Part shown: positions 1-8,044 of the stretch, in pieces
Layout of the letters: each line of letters opens with the position of its first letter
Numbering within the stretch: position 1 is the first letter of the stretch
Source of the DNA: Ignavibacteriales bacterium
GTDB taxonomy: Bacteria; Bacteroidota; Ignavibacteria; Ignavibacteriales; Ignavibacteriaceae
Reading direction: 5' to 3'
Assembly (NCBI GenBank): GCA_016700155.1
Contig: CP065001.1
Span: forward strand, 4,464,001 to 4,528,000
Length of the DNA: 64,000 bases
Made by a program: the position numbers and the translations under genes
The notes under the pieces: model-generated
Database searches by the model: none
Told to the model about the DNA's origin: nothing
What the model saw: only the letters and a program-made list of their open reading frames with translations

Positions 1-27
1 CAAATCAATTTTTATGATCGGAAATAT

Positions 28-366
28 ATGGGTGGAATAATATACTGGGCATTAATCAGAACAGCGATTGTTATTCCTTTGCTATGGTTCTTAACGGGCT
101 ATATAGATTACCGGTTTTGGTGGATAATATTTTGCTTCCTCGTTTATGGTGTTATCATCCATCCGGCGATAGTTCGCTACAGATCTTTTGAAGAACAAAA
201 CAAACAAATTGTTGAAGCTTCATTATGTTCAAGCTGCAGACATTTTGATAAATCAGCTGTTCTGTGTATGAAATATGATAAACATCCCTCCGTTGACTTC
301 CTGCCATGCGATGGTAAGGATTGGGAACCTGGATCTGAGCACGGCGTATTAACTGATTCTGATTAA
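28..366 (+). CDS. small membrane protein with C-terminal four-cysteine motif
   Basis: A 112-residue protein I do not recognise. Two hydrophobic segments lie at about residues 7-24 and 29-46, followed by a soluble tail. The tail has C67-x2-C70-x9-C80-x13-C94, a spacing that could bind a metal such as zinc; this is inference, as the family is unknown to me. The ATG at 28 follows GGAAAT, a weak ribosome binding site. It stands alone at the window edge, so an upstream partner cannot be excluded. The opposite-strand ORF in the same place is a shadow. Confidence 0.55.
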   Translation: MGGIIYWALIRTAIVIPLLWFLTGYIDYRFWWIIFCFLVYGVIIHPAIVRYRSFEEQNKQIVEASLCSSCRHFDKSAVLCMKYDKHPSVDFLPCDGKDWEPGSEHGVLTDSD

Positions 367-446
367 TAGAAGGTGTCACTAATTTCAATTTACAACTACT
401 ACTTCATTTGAATCCAATCATATAACTCATAATCAAAGAGGTCGTA

Positions 447-1556
447 ATGGCAAAAGGTTACTCTAAACCCGTGCTTCCATTCACAGTTCTGCTTCTCATA
501 CTTAGTTCTACGTTTTTGTTATATGCTTACTCTACAGGAGTTACCGGGGAGACCAGGAAAAATGGTAATGGATGTTTTTGTCATGCAGTTGATCCAACTT
601 TAAGTGTCAATGTTGTTATAAGTGGTCCAACGCAGGTTCAAATAAATAGTGTTAATACGTACACTGTGACAATAAGCGGCGGACCATTAGTGCGAGGCGG
701 TACAAACATTGCCGCATTGACAGGCTCGCTTGCAAACATCAATTCCGATCTGCAAATCATAGGTGATGAACTAACACATGTTTCGCCTAAATCACCTTCC
801 GGCGGATCAGTTACTTTTCAGTTTCAATACACCGCACCCGGTACACAAGGTTTCGATACATTATTCGCTAACGGAAACAGTGTAAACTTTAATGGATTTA
901 ATGATGGCGATCAGTGGAACTTTGCTGATAATTTTGCTGTGCAGGTGATGACAATTGTTCCGGTTGAATTGACAAATTTTTCTGCCTCGATAAACGGAAG
1001 ATCAATTTTGTTGAGATGGACTACCGGCAGTGAAATTAATAACAAAGGATTTGAAGTAGAAAGACAAATTGTATCTTCAGGTGAAATCGAAAGTGATTGG
1101 ATAAATATTGCTTTGATTGAAGGTGCCGGAAATTCAACATCAGAAAACCGGTACACATTTGAAGATAAAAATTTGAATACAGCGACTTACAGGTACAGGT
1201 TAAAGCAAACCGATTTTGATGGTTCATTTACTTACTATAATCTTGCCGGTGAATATGAGGTTAAAGGACCTGAGTCATTTGTTCTGGATCAGAATTTCCC
1301 GAATCCATTTAATCCTTCAACAACAATTGGCTACTACATTGATTCACCGGGATTTGTAGAGTTAAAAATATTCAACACTCTTGGTAAGGAAGTTGGAGTT
1401 CTGAAAAGCGGTTATGTTAGTGAAGGTTATCAGTCACTTGCGTTTGATGGTTCAGCACTTTCAAGCGGTGTGTATTACTATCAATTAAAAATTCAAAAAG
1501 AATCCGGATCACAGCCGGTACTTTCTGAAGTGAAAAAAATGGTGTTGATGAAATAG
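447..1556 (+). CDS. secreted choice-of-anchor V-like protein with CxCH motif and type A sorting domain
   Basis: A 369-residue secreted protein. An N-terminal hydrophobic segment (about 10-28) is followed by TGVTGET and then C43-F-C45-H46. A beta-rich domain (about 50-170) resembles the family I know as choice-of-anchor V. Next comes an FN3-like domain (about 173-272, LTNFSA...LLRWTTGSE), then a sorting domain from about 279 containing NFPNPFNPSTTI and ending in KKMVLMK. That tail directs type IX secretion and cell-surface anchoring in Bacteroidota relatives. The start ATG follows AGAGGT. The next gene is a paralog lacking the FN3-like part. CxCH is not the usual CxxCH heme c site, so heme binding is uncertain. 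Confidence 0.8.
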   Translation: MAKGYSKPVLPFTVLLLILSSTFLLYAYSTGVTGETRKNGNGCFCHAVDPTLSVNVVISGPTQVQINSVNTYTVTISGGPLVRGGTNIAALTGSLANINSDLQIIGDELTHVSPKSPSGGSVTFQFQYTAPGTQGFDTLFANGNSVNFNGFNDGDQWNFADNFAVQVMTIVPVELTNFSASINGRSILLRWTTGSEINNKGFEVERQIVSSGEIESDWINIALIEGAGNSTSENRYTFEDKNLNTATYRYRLKQTDFDGSFTYYNLAGEYEVKGPESFVLDQNFPNPFNPSTTIGYYIDSPGFVELKIFNTLGKEVGVLKSGYVSEGYQSLAFDGSALSSGVYYYQLKIQKESGSQPVLSEVKKMVLMK

Positions 1557-1991
1557 TTTCTTAAATGCGGAAACAGGGATAAGAAAAAATAGTTCCGCCC
1601 GAAACGATGATTTAAAATTTGCGCGATGAAATTTTATAACCTTGTTTCCGCAATGTCTAATTGATGATTCATTAGAATAAAAGCTGCTTATAGTCGATAT
1701 AAGACATAATTTGTGTTGGCAAACATCGGGTGATAATGACGTGGTAAAATTGTTATTAAGTTCCGGTTAAAATTGGAATTGATTTTATCTGAATAAAAAA
1801 TAATTATAAGTATCAGTTGAAATCACAGGTTTTTTATTAAAGATTTCTGGCGTGAAAAGTGTAAACCAAAACAACACAATTCTATTAAAAAGCCTTAAGT
1901 AAAAAAATCCTGATTTATTTCTTTATCTGATTTAGGATTTACCGTAAAGAAAATTAGTATGTAAAATAATATGTATTGGAGGAACCAATAA
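1557..1991. other. 435-bp intergenic region between the two paralogs
   Basis: I find no credible gene. The left part holds a nested pair of perfect stems (listed separately). Near 1905-1940 there is an imperfect inverted repeat (AAATCCTGATTTA against TGATTTAGGATTT). The last bases supply a strong ribosome binding site, GGAGGA at about 1979-1984, for the downstream gene. A 75-residue minus-strand ORF overlaps this region but runs into the signal-peptide region of the next gene and looks like a shadow. Confidence 0.5.
1566..1652. other. nested stem-loop of about 87 nt
   Basis: The outer arms TGCGGAAACA (1566-1575) and TGTTTCCGCA (1643-1652) are perfectly complementary. They extend inward by GGG against CCT/C with one G-T pair, to 13 bp. 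Inside, TAAAATTT (1613-1620) pairs perfectly with AAATTTTA (1629-1636) around the loop GCGCGATG. No T-run follows the outer arm, so it does not look like an intrinsic terminator. It could be a structured RNA, a miniature repeat, or a relic. Confidence 0.45.
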
Positions 1992-2789
1992 ATGATCTCA
2001 AATAAAAAACCAGTTACAATTACAGTCCTGTTAATAATAATTTCGTCAACGATTTTAATGTACGCTTTCTCTACCGGGATAACCGGCCGAACGATGAAAA
2101 ACACGACTGACCCGGGTTGCAATTGTCACAGTACTACTCCATCGGGAAATGTAAGTGTTGTGATAGATGGTCCATCAATTATGGAAACCGGTGCAACAGA
2201 AAATTTTACTGTTACAATTACAGGCGGTCCTTTAACAGCGGCGGGAACTAATATCGCTGCTTCATCAGGGACGCTTAATGTTTTGGAAGGTTTACAAAAG
2301 ATAGGGCAAGAGCTTACTCATACAAGTCCAAGAGCTGCAACCGGCGGATCGGTGGTGTTTGAGTTTTCTTATACTGCCCCCGCAACTGCAGGAGATATAA
2401 TTTTATATGCGAACGGTAACAGTGTAAATCTTAACGGAAATAATACCGGCGACCAGTGGAATTTTGCATCGAATAAAACTATTACTGTGCAAACACCTAC
2501 CGGTGTTGATGATGAAAATATTCTTAACGCATTCAAGCTTGAACAGAATTACCCGAATCCTTTTAATCCGACAACAAGGATTGATTATAAGGTTGGCGGG
2601 GCAACGAATGTATCACTTGTAGTTTATTCATCATCCGGTGAAGAGGTGACGACTCTTGTTAATGAGTTTAAGTCTGCCGGCTCTTATTCAGTTAACTTTG
2701 ATGGAACAGGATTGTCATCGGGAGTTTATTATTACAGGTTGACAGCGAATAATTTTATCGAGACGAGGAAGTTTGTTTTGATGAAGTAG
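1992..2789 (+). CDS. secreted choice-of-anchor V-like protein with CxCH motif and type A sorting domain (paralog)
   Basis: A 265-residue paralog of the previous gene. A hydrophobic signal at about 8-26 is followed by TGITGRT and C43-N-C45-H46, at exactly the same residue numbers as in its neighbour. The central domain shares long stretches (ITGGPL...GTNIAA, QWNFA). The FN3-like module is absent, and the sorting domain (LEQNYPNPFNPTTRI onward) follows directly. The ATG is preceded by GGAGGAA at good spacing, so translation should be strong. The pair looks like a tandem duplication with later loss or gain of one module. The function of the family is unknown to me. Confidence 0.8.
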   Translation: MISNKKPVTITVLLIIISSTILMYAFSTGITGRTMKNTTDPGCNCHSTTPSGNVSVVIDGPSIMETGATENFTVTITGGPLTAAGTNIAASSGTLNVLEGLQKIGQELTHTSPRAATGGSVVFEFSYTAPATAGDIILYANGNSVNLNGNNTGDQWNFASNKTITVQTPTGVDDENILNAFKLEQNYPNPFNPTTRIDYKVGGATNVSLVVYSSSGEEVTTLVNEFKSAGSYSVNFDGTGLSSGVYYYRLTANNFIETRKFVLMK

Positions 2790-3388
2790 GGTGGGGCAAT
2801 GTATAATTTACAATGTACAATGTATAATTGAAATTGAGGCGATCAGGAATGGTCGCCTTTTTTGTTGCGCGGAGAAATTTTTTTTACCACTCAGGCACTA
2901 AGAACACTCAGAAGCACTAAGGAGGAATTGAACGAAGATAGTTACTAGTTACTAACTGCTTGTTACCTGATACTGGTGACGAGACGGGTATACCTGATCT
3001 CAAATATATTTTTGTAAAGCGTGATTGCTTAATCTTTTTATTCAGTCAGTCATTGAATCAATCAGCCATTCATCTTTCCGGACTCAGCCCTCTCCTTTAC
3101 TTTATAACACACTGATCAAAAAATTGCAGACTGCCGACTGTTGACTGAGGATTTGCACACTGTCTATTGCCTGCGGTTTATTTCTAACTTTTCCCTTCCC
3201 AATTAAACACTTAACACTAAATATTTAACATTTGAAATTGGTTTTCCGTTACGCTAAGTTACTATTGTATTTGTGCGCCCCTTTTTCTTATCTAAAATCC
3301 CGGGGCAGTGCTTTGTGGCAGTTGTACAGGTTTGGCTTGTATGTGGAAAGCGGTTCGGGAGAAAATAATTTTATTTACAGGATGATTT
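2790..3388. repeat. 599-bp non-coding region of short word-like tandem repeats
   Basis: After the stop codon, CAATGTA recurs at 2797, 2811 and 2818. CACT with AAG/CAG words recurs at 2888, 2896, 2905 and 2915. TTACTA words follow from 2942, TCAG/TCAT words from about 3042, GACTG at exactly 7-bp spacing (3129, 3136, 3143), and TTAA-ACAC words from 3203 to about 3232. Each block uses its own word. The ORF at 3232-3480 has no recognisable content and no ribosome binding site, so I do not call it a gene. Nothing else is visible. Confidence 0.6.
2837..2863 (+). terminator. intrinsic terminator after the second CxCH paralog
   Basis: AGGCGATC (2837-2844) pairs with GGTCGCCT (2851-2858) with one G-T pair, around the loop AGGAAT. 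A run of six T follows (2858-2863). It lies about 50 bp past the stop codon. Confidence 0.75.
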
Positions 3389-3586
3389 ATGGTAAAATAT
3401 TCTTTGGCTTTCATCTTATTCTTTTTTCAAATTCAATACGCACAGAAGATTTCAAACGAAACGGATTCGTTTTCCAATAATTATTTATTATTTAATTATA
3501 TAGAATCTTTAAGTGCTGATGATTATGATTTATATCGTGATAGTATAAAGAATGGTTTATCGGATGATTATTTTTCTCAGTTATAA
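3389..3586 (+). CDS. possible short secreted protein
   Basis: A 65-residue ORF with a plausible signal peptide (hydrophobic residues 5-15, then QIQYAQ as a cleavage region) and a short acidic, Tyr-rich remainder. It could be a genuine small secreted protein or the 5' remnant of a longer gene lost by deletion. I do not recognise it. It sits 27 bp before the next orphan membrane gene and shares that gene's strong AT bias. Confidence 0.3.
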   Translation: MVKYSLAFILFFFQIQYAQKISNETDSFSNNYLLFNYIESLSADDYDLYRDSIKNGLSDDYFSQL

Positions 3587-3613
3587 ACCAGAGTTGCTAA
3601 CGGGTAATTTGGT

Positions 3614-4510
3614 ATGAGTAATAATTATATGCTTGTGATTTTTATTGATAACGAAAATATTACACTGCTAAACACAGAATTGTGGATCATACCCATTCTA
3701 ATTTTAGTTTGCCTCCTTTTCATCTCAAGAAAGAATAAATATAGAAAAACAATACTGGTTATTTCAGTTCTTTACACATTGTTTTTGTTTTTTAAGTTAT
3801 ACCTCATCTTTTACCCGTTATTTATGATAGAAGATACACTGTCTTATTTTATCGAGTATCCTTATGGGTTTGTTTTTTTAGGTCTCACTTTATTTCTAAT
3901 GCTAAATATCTTTTTACCAAATAAATATTCGTCATACATCGCACTTTCTTTGCTATCCATAGTTATTCTTAACCAGGTATATCTTAGAGTTCAAACAAAT
4001 AAAATAAATAATGAGTATAAAAACATTTTAGAAAATAATGGAATAGGAAATGTTTTAACTGTCAATATTGATACTACTAATATTAGTTATTCAAATTTTT
4101 TTGCAGGCGATCCTGGTTTTCTGTATAGTTTTGAAGTTCGTAAAAACATTACTTTTACACCCTATTTTGCATTGAAGGATGAACACTTTTTATATTTTAA
4201 TTTTCCGAATTATTATTGGACCAGATACAGAACAGTAGATAGACAGTCGAAAGTTGCGCCAATAACGGGTGTTTTTGTTCCGCCTAAAATCATCGAGAAA
4301 TATACATTAAGAACTAAATCGATGATTGATAAGTTTGATGTTTTATATAGAATTGACAAAAATGGAAAACTACTAAGCAAAGCACATATTTTCCCTGATA
4401 CAATAAGTTTCATAAATGCGGAAGAATATTTTAATTCAATTAAAATTATTCCAGCATCTTTAAATGGTAAATCAGTAGAATCAACTTATATAAAAGAATA
4501 TACTCAATAA
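3614..4510 (+). CDS. hypothetical membrane protein with extracytoplasmic C-terminal domain
   Basis: A 298-residue protein I do not recognise. Four hydrophobic segments occupy about residues 22-38, 46-70, 85-100 and 108-124. About 170 soluble residues follow, with no motif known to me. The start at 3614 has a poor ribosome binding site, and the ATG at 3629 is a possible alternative. It is strongly AT-rich (many Ile, Asn, Tyr, Phe and Lys), more so than the core genes downstream. With the flanking repeats this suggests an accessory or acquired gene. Confidence 0.55.
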   Translation: MSNNYMLVIFIDNENITLLNTELWIIPILILVCLLFISRKNKYRKTILVISVLYTLFLFFKLYLIFYPLFMIEDTLSYFIEYPYGFVFLGLTLFLMLNIFLPNKYSSYIALSLLSIVILNQVYLRVQTNKINNEYKNILENNGIGNVLTVNIDTTNISYSNFFAGDPGFLYSFEVRKNITFTPYFALKDEHFLYFNFPNYYWTRYRTVDRQSKVAPITGVFVPPKIIEKYTLRTKSMIDKFDVLYRIDKNGKLLSKAHIFPDTISFINAEEYFNSIKIIPASLNGKSVESTYIKEYTQ

Positions 4511-4525
4511 AATTTAACCTCTCTA

Positions 4526-4542
4526 ATCCGTCAAAGACGGAT
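4526..4542. terminator. perfect 7-bp hairpin after the orphan membrane gene
   Basis: ATCCGTC and GACGGAT are exact inverted copies around AAA, 16 bp past the stop codon. No T-run follows on the plus strand, so termination is only a possibility. Confidence 0.3.
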
Positions 4543-4611
4543 AAGTAAGTAAAGAGTTTGTAGCGTGAAAAAATAGTTTGGGGACGTTTGTTGTAAGGGA
4601 GACATTTAATA

Positions 4612-5175
4612 ATGAGAAACAAAAAATATTGGGCAAAAGCCTTTAGCATTTTCTTTATAGTATTGCTAAATGTAAATGAACTTCCCGCGCAAAGAAAAGG
4701 TGATGTTGTATTTGGGTTTAGTTTCGGGTTGGTGTCTAAAGGTATTTTTTCAATAAAGTATTTTCCTGTTAATGGTTTTGCTATTGAACTTCACGGGGGA
4801 GTACTTCCCGGATTTTATAATTATGGTTTTGCATTACATAATTATTTTGATTTAGAAAGACCAAACACATTTATTGAATTGGGTATATCAAATTTTGGCG
4901 GGATGCCGGAAGGTGTCGATATGGATTCTGCTTCAGCAGATTCAGTTGTTTCATTAGGGGCTTCAAATTGGGGAATAAATATGGGACTCGGAAGGGAGTT
5001 CGTTTCAGGAGGGGATATTTATTTTTTTGCCGGTGGTCCAACTTATATATTTGACAGATCAGTAAGTTATTTAAACACAAGAACCAGAGAACATTTTGAA
5101 GAAGAAGAGGAAATGAGATGGTTTGGGTTTGTGGAGTTTGGCATAAGTTATTATGCTAAAAAGAAAGAACAATAA
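4612..5175 (+). CDS. predicted outer-membrane or secreted protein
   Basis: A 187-residue protein. A signal peptide ends near residue 26 (LNVNELPAQ), and the rest alternates short Gly- and aromatic-rich strands such as FGFSFGLVSKGIF and ELHGGVLPGFYNYGF, as in small beta-barrel outer-membrane proteins. The last strand ends in FGISYYAKKKEQ. The start ATG follows AAGGGAGA. It stands alone with no clear operon partner. The barrel assignment is inference from composition; the function is unknown. Confidence 0.55.
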   Translation: MRNKKYWAKAFSIFFIVLLNVNELPAQRKGDVVFGFSFGLVSKGIFSIKYFPVNGFAIELHGGVLPGFYNYGFALHNYFDLERPNTFIELGISNFGGMPEGVDMDSASADSVVSLGASNWGINMGLGREFVSGGDIYFFAGGPTYIFDRSVSYLNTRTREHFEEEEEMRWFGFVEFGISYYAKKKEQ

Positions 5176-5333
5176 AAAAATAAGTAGAAAAAATAGAGAA
5201 GAGTTTCGCTTCCCCGCCATTCATCACTTTCTAAACACTGTTCCGGTAATATGAATTTTTTTTTATTCGGGATAGTTTTATGTTGATACCGCTTTTTATA
5301 TAAATAGAGCGATTAACTATTTCGGATTATGTA

Positions 5334-6710
5334 ATGACAATCAAATCTCTCACTTCAGTGCTTTACCGCAATCCCGTGCTGGATGTTATCAAATCTTCTT
5401 CAGAAAAAATTGACAGCAAACTTGTTCACTTAAACATTCCGCCGTTCTTAAAAAGCTCTAAACTGCTTGGCGGAATAATTATTGGTATCATCATCATTGT
5501 GCTGATACTGAATTCGGTTTTTGCATCGCCGGACAGCAGCGTGCCGGTTTATAAAGTTGTTAAGGATAATTTTCTTGTTTCTGTAACTGAAAGCGGTGAG
5601 TTAAGGGCAAAGAACAGTATTTCAATTTCATCGCCGAGAATAAGAGGCAACCTTAAAATTGTTTATCTCATTCCCGAAGGTACTTATGTGAATGCTGGCG
5701 ACACTGTTGTAAGGTTTGATCCTACCGAAGCGATTACAAACTTAAAAGACGCGGAAGCTAAACTTGAAATTGCAATTTCGGATAAAGCAAAACTTGTCGC
5801 CAATCAGAAATCGGGAATGACGCGGCTTGAGTCCGATCTTAAGAGTGCTGAGCTATCTTTTGAATTATCAAAACTTAATGTTGAGCAAATGAAGTTTGAG
5901 GCTTCGGTTAAACAGCAGGAGGCACAGCTTAATCACAAAAGAAATGAACTGAGTTTTTTGAAAAGCAAACAGGATCTTGAATCGCAGAAAATTATTGATC
6001 AGTCTGAAATGAATAAAACGGACATTGAGGTTCAGCAGAAACGTTCAGACCTTGAACGTGCTAAGAGGGATCTTGAGATGCTTACATTAACCGCACCGAC
6101 TGAGGGTCTTGTTGTGTATGAAAACAACTGGGCGACGGGAAGGAAGGTTGCGATTGGCGATACACCGTGGAGCGGAATGACGCTTGTTTCTCTTCCAGAT
6201 CTTTCCGCGATGGAAAGTATAACGTATGTGAATGAGGTTGATGTAAGCCGTGTGAAGAAAGGTCTGCCTGTTGTTGTTAAGCTTGATGCTTTCAGGGACA
6301 GTTCATTTAATGCTGATATCAGTTCGGTTGCATCGCTCGGCAAGACGAAGGATAATAATTCCAACATAAAAGTTTTTGAGATTGCTGTGTTCATAAAAAG
6401 TCAGTCTGAAATTTTAAAACCGGGAATGACTACAAGCAACAAGATCGTCATAAATGAAATACCGGGAGTGTTGTTTGTTCCGCAGGAGGCTGTATTTGAA
6501 ATGGACGGAAAGAAAATAGTTTATGTAAAGAACGGTTCCGGTTTTGATGTTCAGTTTGTTGAAGTAGGCGAGAAGAGTGAAAATTATATTGTGATAACAA
6601 AAGGTCTTGAAGAAAACCAGGAAGTAGCGTTACGTGATCCGACGATAGTTCCTGAAGAAACAGGCACTGGTGAAACGGAATCGAATTCTGTGAGTATGCC
6701 GGGAAGCTGA
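5334..6710 (+). CDS. MacA/HlyD-type periplasmic adaptor of an ABC exporter
   Basis: A 458-residue membrane-fusion protein. A long cytoplasmic N-terminus (about 1-44) leads to one membrane helix (about 45-64). A lipoyl-like half (KVVKDNF...VTESGELRAKN) and a charged alpha-helical hairpin follow (about 145-250). Then come the second lipoyl half (LTAPTEGLVVYENN) and a beta-barrel and membrane-proximal domain. Such proteins bridge an inner-membrane transporter to a TolC channel. The downstream permease and TolC genes follow in the expected order, 3 and 35 bp apart. The 44-residue N-terminal extension is longer than in the best-known MacA proteins. Confidence 0.85.
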   Translation: MTIKSLTSVLYRNPVLDVIKSSSEKIDSKLVHLNIPPFLKSSKLLGGIIIGIIIIVLILNSVFASPDSSVPVYKVVKDNFLVSVTESGELRAKNSISISSPRIRGNLKIVYLIPEGTYVNAGDTVVRFDPTEAITNLKDAEAKLEIAISDKAKLVANQKSGMTRLESDLKSAELSFELSKLNVEQMKFEASVKQQEAQLNHKRNELSFLKSKQDLESQKIIDQSEMNKTDIEVQQKRSDLERAKRDLEMLTLTAPTEGLVVYENNWATGRKVAIGDTPWSGMTLVSLPDLSAMESITYVNEVDVSRVKKGLPVVVKLDAFRDSSFNADISSVASLGKTKDNNSNIKVFEIAVFIKSQSEILKPGMTTSNKIVINEIPGVLFVPQEAVFEMDGKKIVYVKNGSGFDVQFVEVGEKSENYIVITKGLEENQEVALRDPTIVPEETGTGETESNSVSMPGS

Positions 6711-6713
6711 TTG

Positions 6714-8009
6714 ATGAACAATCTTGAATCATTTAAAATCGGGTTAAAGGGATTACAGTCCAATAAACTCCGTGCGGCTTTAACAATGCTTGGAATTATT
6801 TTCGGTGTAGCCGCTGTAATTGCGATGATGTCGATAGGTGAAGGCGCAAAGCAGGAAACACTTCAGCAGATTGAACTGATGGGCACAAACAATATTATCA
6901 TTAATAAAGTTACACCGGAAAAAAACAGTTCGGGGTCTAAGGCGTCGTTTTCAACAGGGCTTACACTTAATGATGCCAATTCAATTAAAGAATTAAACCC
7001 GTTAGTTGAATACATCACACCGATAAGAGAAATTAAAACACAGGTGAGTTATAAATCGAATATGAGTGAATCAGAAGTTATCGGCACAACTGCCGATTAT
7101 CCTGAAACGTTCAATTCAAAAATTGCTTCGGGTTCTTTCTTTAAGTCATTTCACTTAGAAGGATATTCAAACGTTTGTGTTATTGGTCCGGGTGTGAAAG
7201 AAAAACTTTTTAAGTTTGAAGATCCCATCAACAAAAAAATAAAGATAGGTGATCTTTGGTTTAATATAATCGGGCTTACATCTTCAAAAAATGTTTCCGG
7301 TTCACAAGGACTTGGACTGAGAAATTTTAATGATGATATATACGTCCCCATTACAACGATGATGTATAAGATGGAAAAGTTTGAAGAAGAGCAGAATAAC
7401 ATGTCAGGTATGTTCATACGAATCGGTAATGACCAGGAACAGGCAAAGGTCGTTGATCGCAATTCAGTTGACCAGCTAACAATAAAAGTAAATAATTCGG
7501 ATCATCTTAGTGAAGCGGCACATCTTGTAAGACGAATACTTGACAGGCGTCATTACGGGGTTAAAGATTTTGAAGTGGTTCTTCCTGAACAGCTACTTGA
7601 ACAGAAACAAAAAACACAGCGCATATTTAATATTGTGATGGGAGCTATTGCGGGAATATCATTACTCGTCGGCGGTATTGGTATAATGAATATAATGCTC
7701 GCGAACATTCTTGAGCGAACAAGGGAGATTGGTGTAAGAAGAGCAGTCGGCGCAACAAGGACTGATGTACTGAGGCAGTTTTTGTATGAAGCGCTTACAA
7801 TAAGTGTTGCCGGCGGAGTGCTTGGAATAATATTAGGATTTATTCTTACATCACTTATATCAACGTATGCGGAATGGAAGACCATCATATCTCCGTTTTC
7901 GGTTATACTTGCTTTTGTTGTTTCAGTTACGACGGGACTTCTGTTTGGTATATATCCCGCAAAACAAGCCGCTGATAAAAACCCGATTGAATCTTTACGT
8001 TATGAATAA
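6714..8009 (+). CDS. MacB-like ABC transporter permease (FtsX family), no ATPase domain
   Basis: A 431-residue permease. The first membrane helix lies at about 20-42 (TMLGIIFGVAAVIAMMSIG), then a MacB-type periplasmic domain, then three C-terminal helices (about 300-325, 355-375 and 390-412). The segment ILERTREIGVRRAVGATR is the cytoplasmic FtsX signature. MacB fuses an ATPase to this fold. Here the ATPase is absent from the protein and from the neighbouring genes, so a separate subunit must be encoded elsewhere. I prefer the ATG at 6714 over the TTG at 6711 because GGGAAG (6701-6706) is better spaced for it. Confidence 0.88.
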   Translation: MNNLESFKIGLKGLQSNKLRAALTMLGIIFGVAAVIAMMSIGEGAKQETLQQIELMGTNNIIINKVTPEKNSSGSKASFSTGLTLNDANSIKELNPLVEYITPIREIKTQVSYKSNMSESEVIGTTADYPETFNSKIASGSFFKSFHLEGYSNVCVIGPGVKEKLFKFEDPINKKIKIGDLWFNIIGLTSSKNVSGSQGLGLRNFNDDIYVPITTMMYKMEKFEEEQNNMSGMFIRIGNDQEQAKVVDRNSVDQLTIKVNNSDHLSEAAHLVRRILDRRHYGVKDFEVVLPEQLLEQKQKTQRIFNIVMGAIAGISLLVGGIGIMNIMLANILERTREIGVRRAVGATRTDVLRQFLYEALTISVAGGVLGIILGFILTSLISTYAEWKTIISPFSVILAFVVSVTTGLLFGIYPAKQAADKNPIESLRYE

Positions 8010-8044
8010 TTCATTTCAAAAAACTTCAACTTAATTCTGATAAA

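Noticed and set aside
2881..2930. possible tRNA or structured RNA in the repeat region
   Set aside because: No cloverleaf, no T-loop consensus and no CCA end could be found; the pattern is a drifting tandem word.
3232..3480. 82-residue plus-strand ORF
   Set aside because: It begins inside the word-repeat block, lacks a ribosome binding site and overlaps a better signal-peptide ORF in another frame.
3596..3640. possible integron attC site (GCTAACGGG)
   Set aside because: Only one loosely similar core was seen, with no matching partner core and no integrase in the window.
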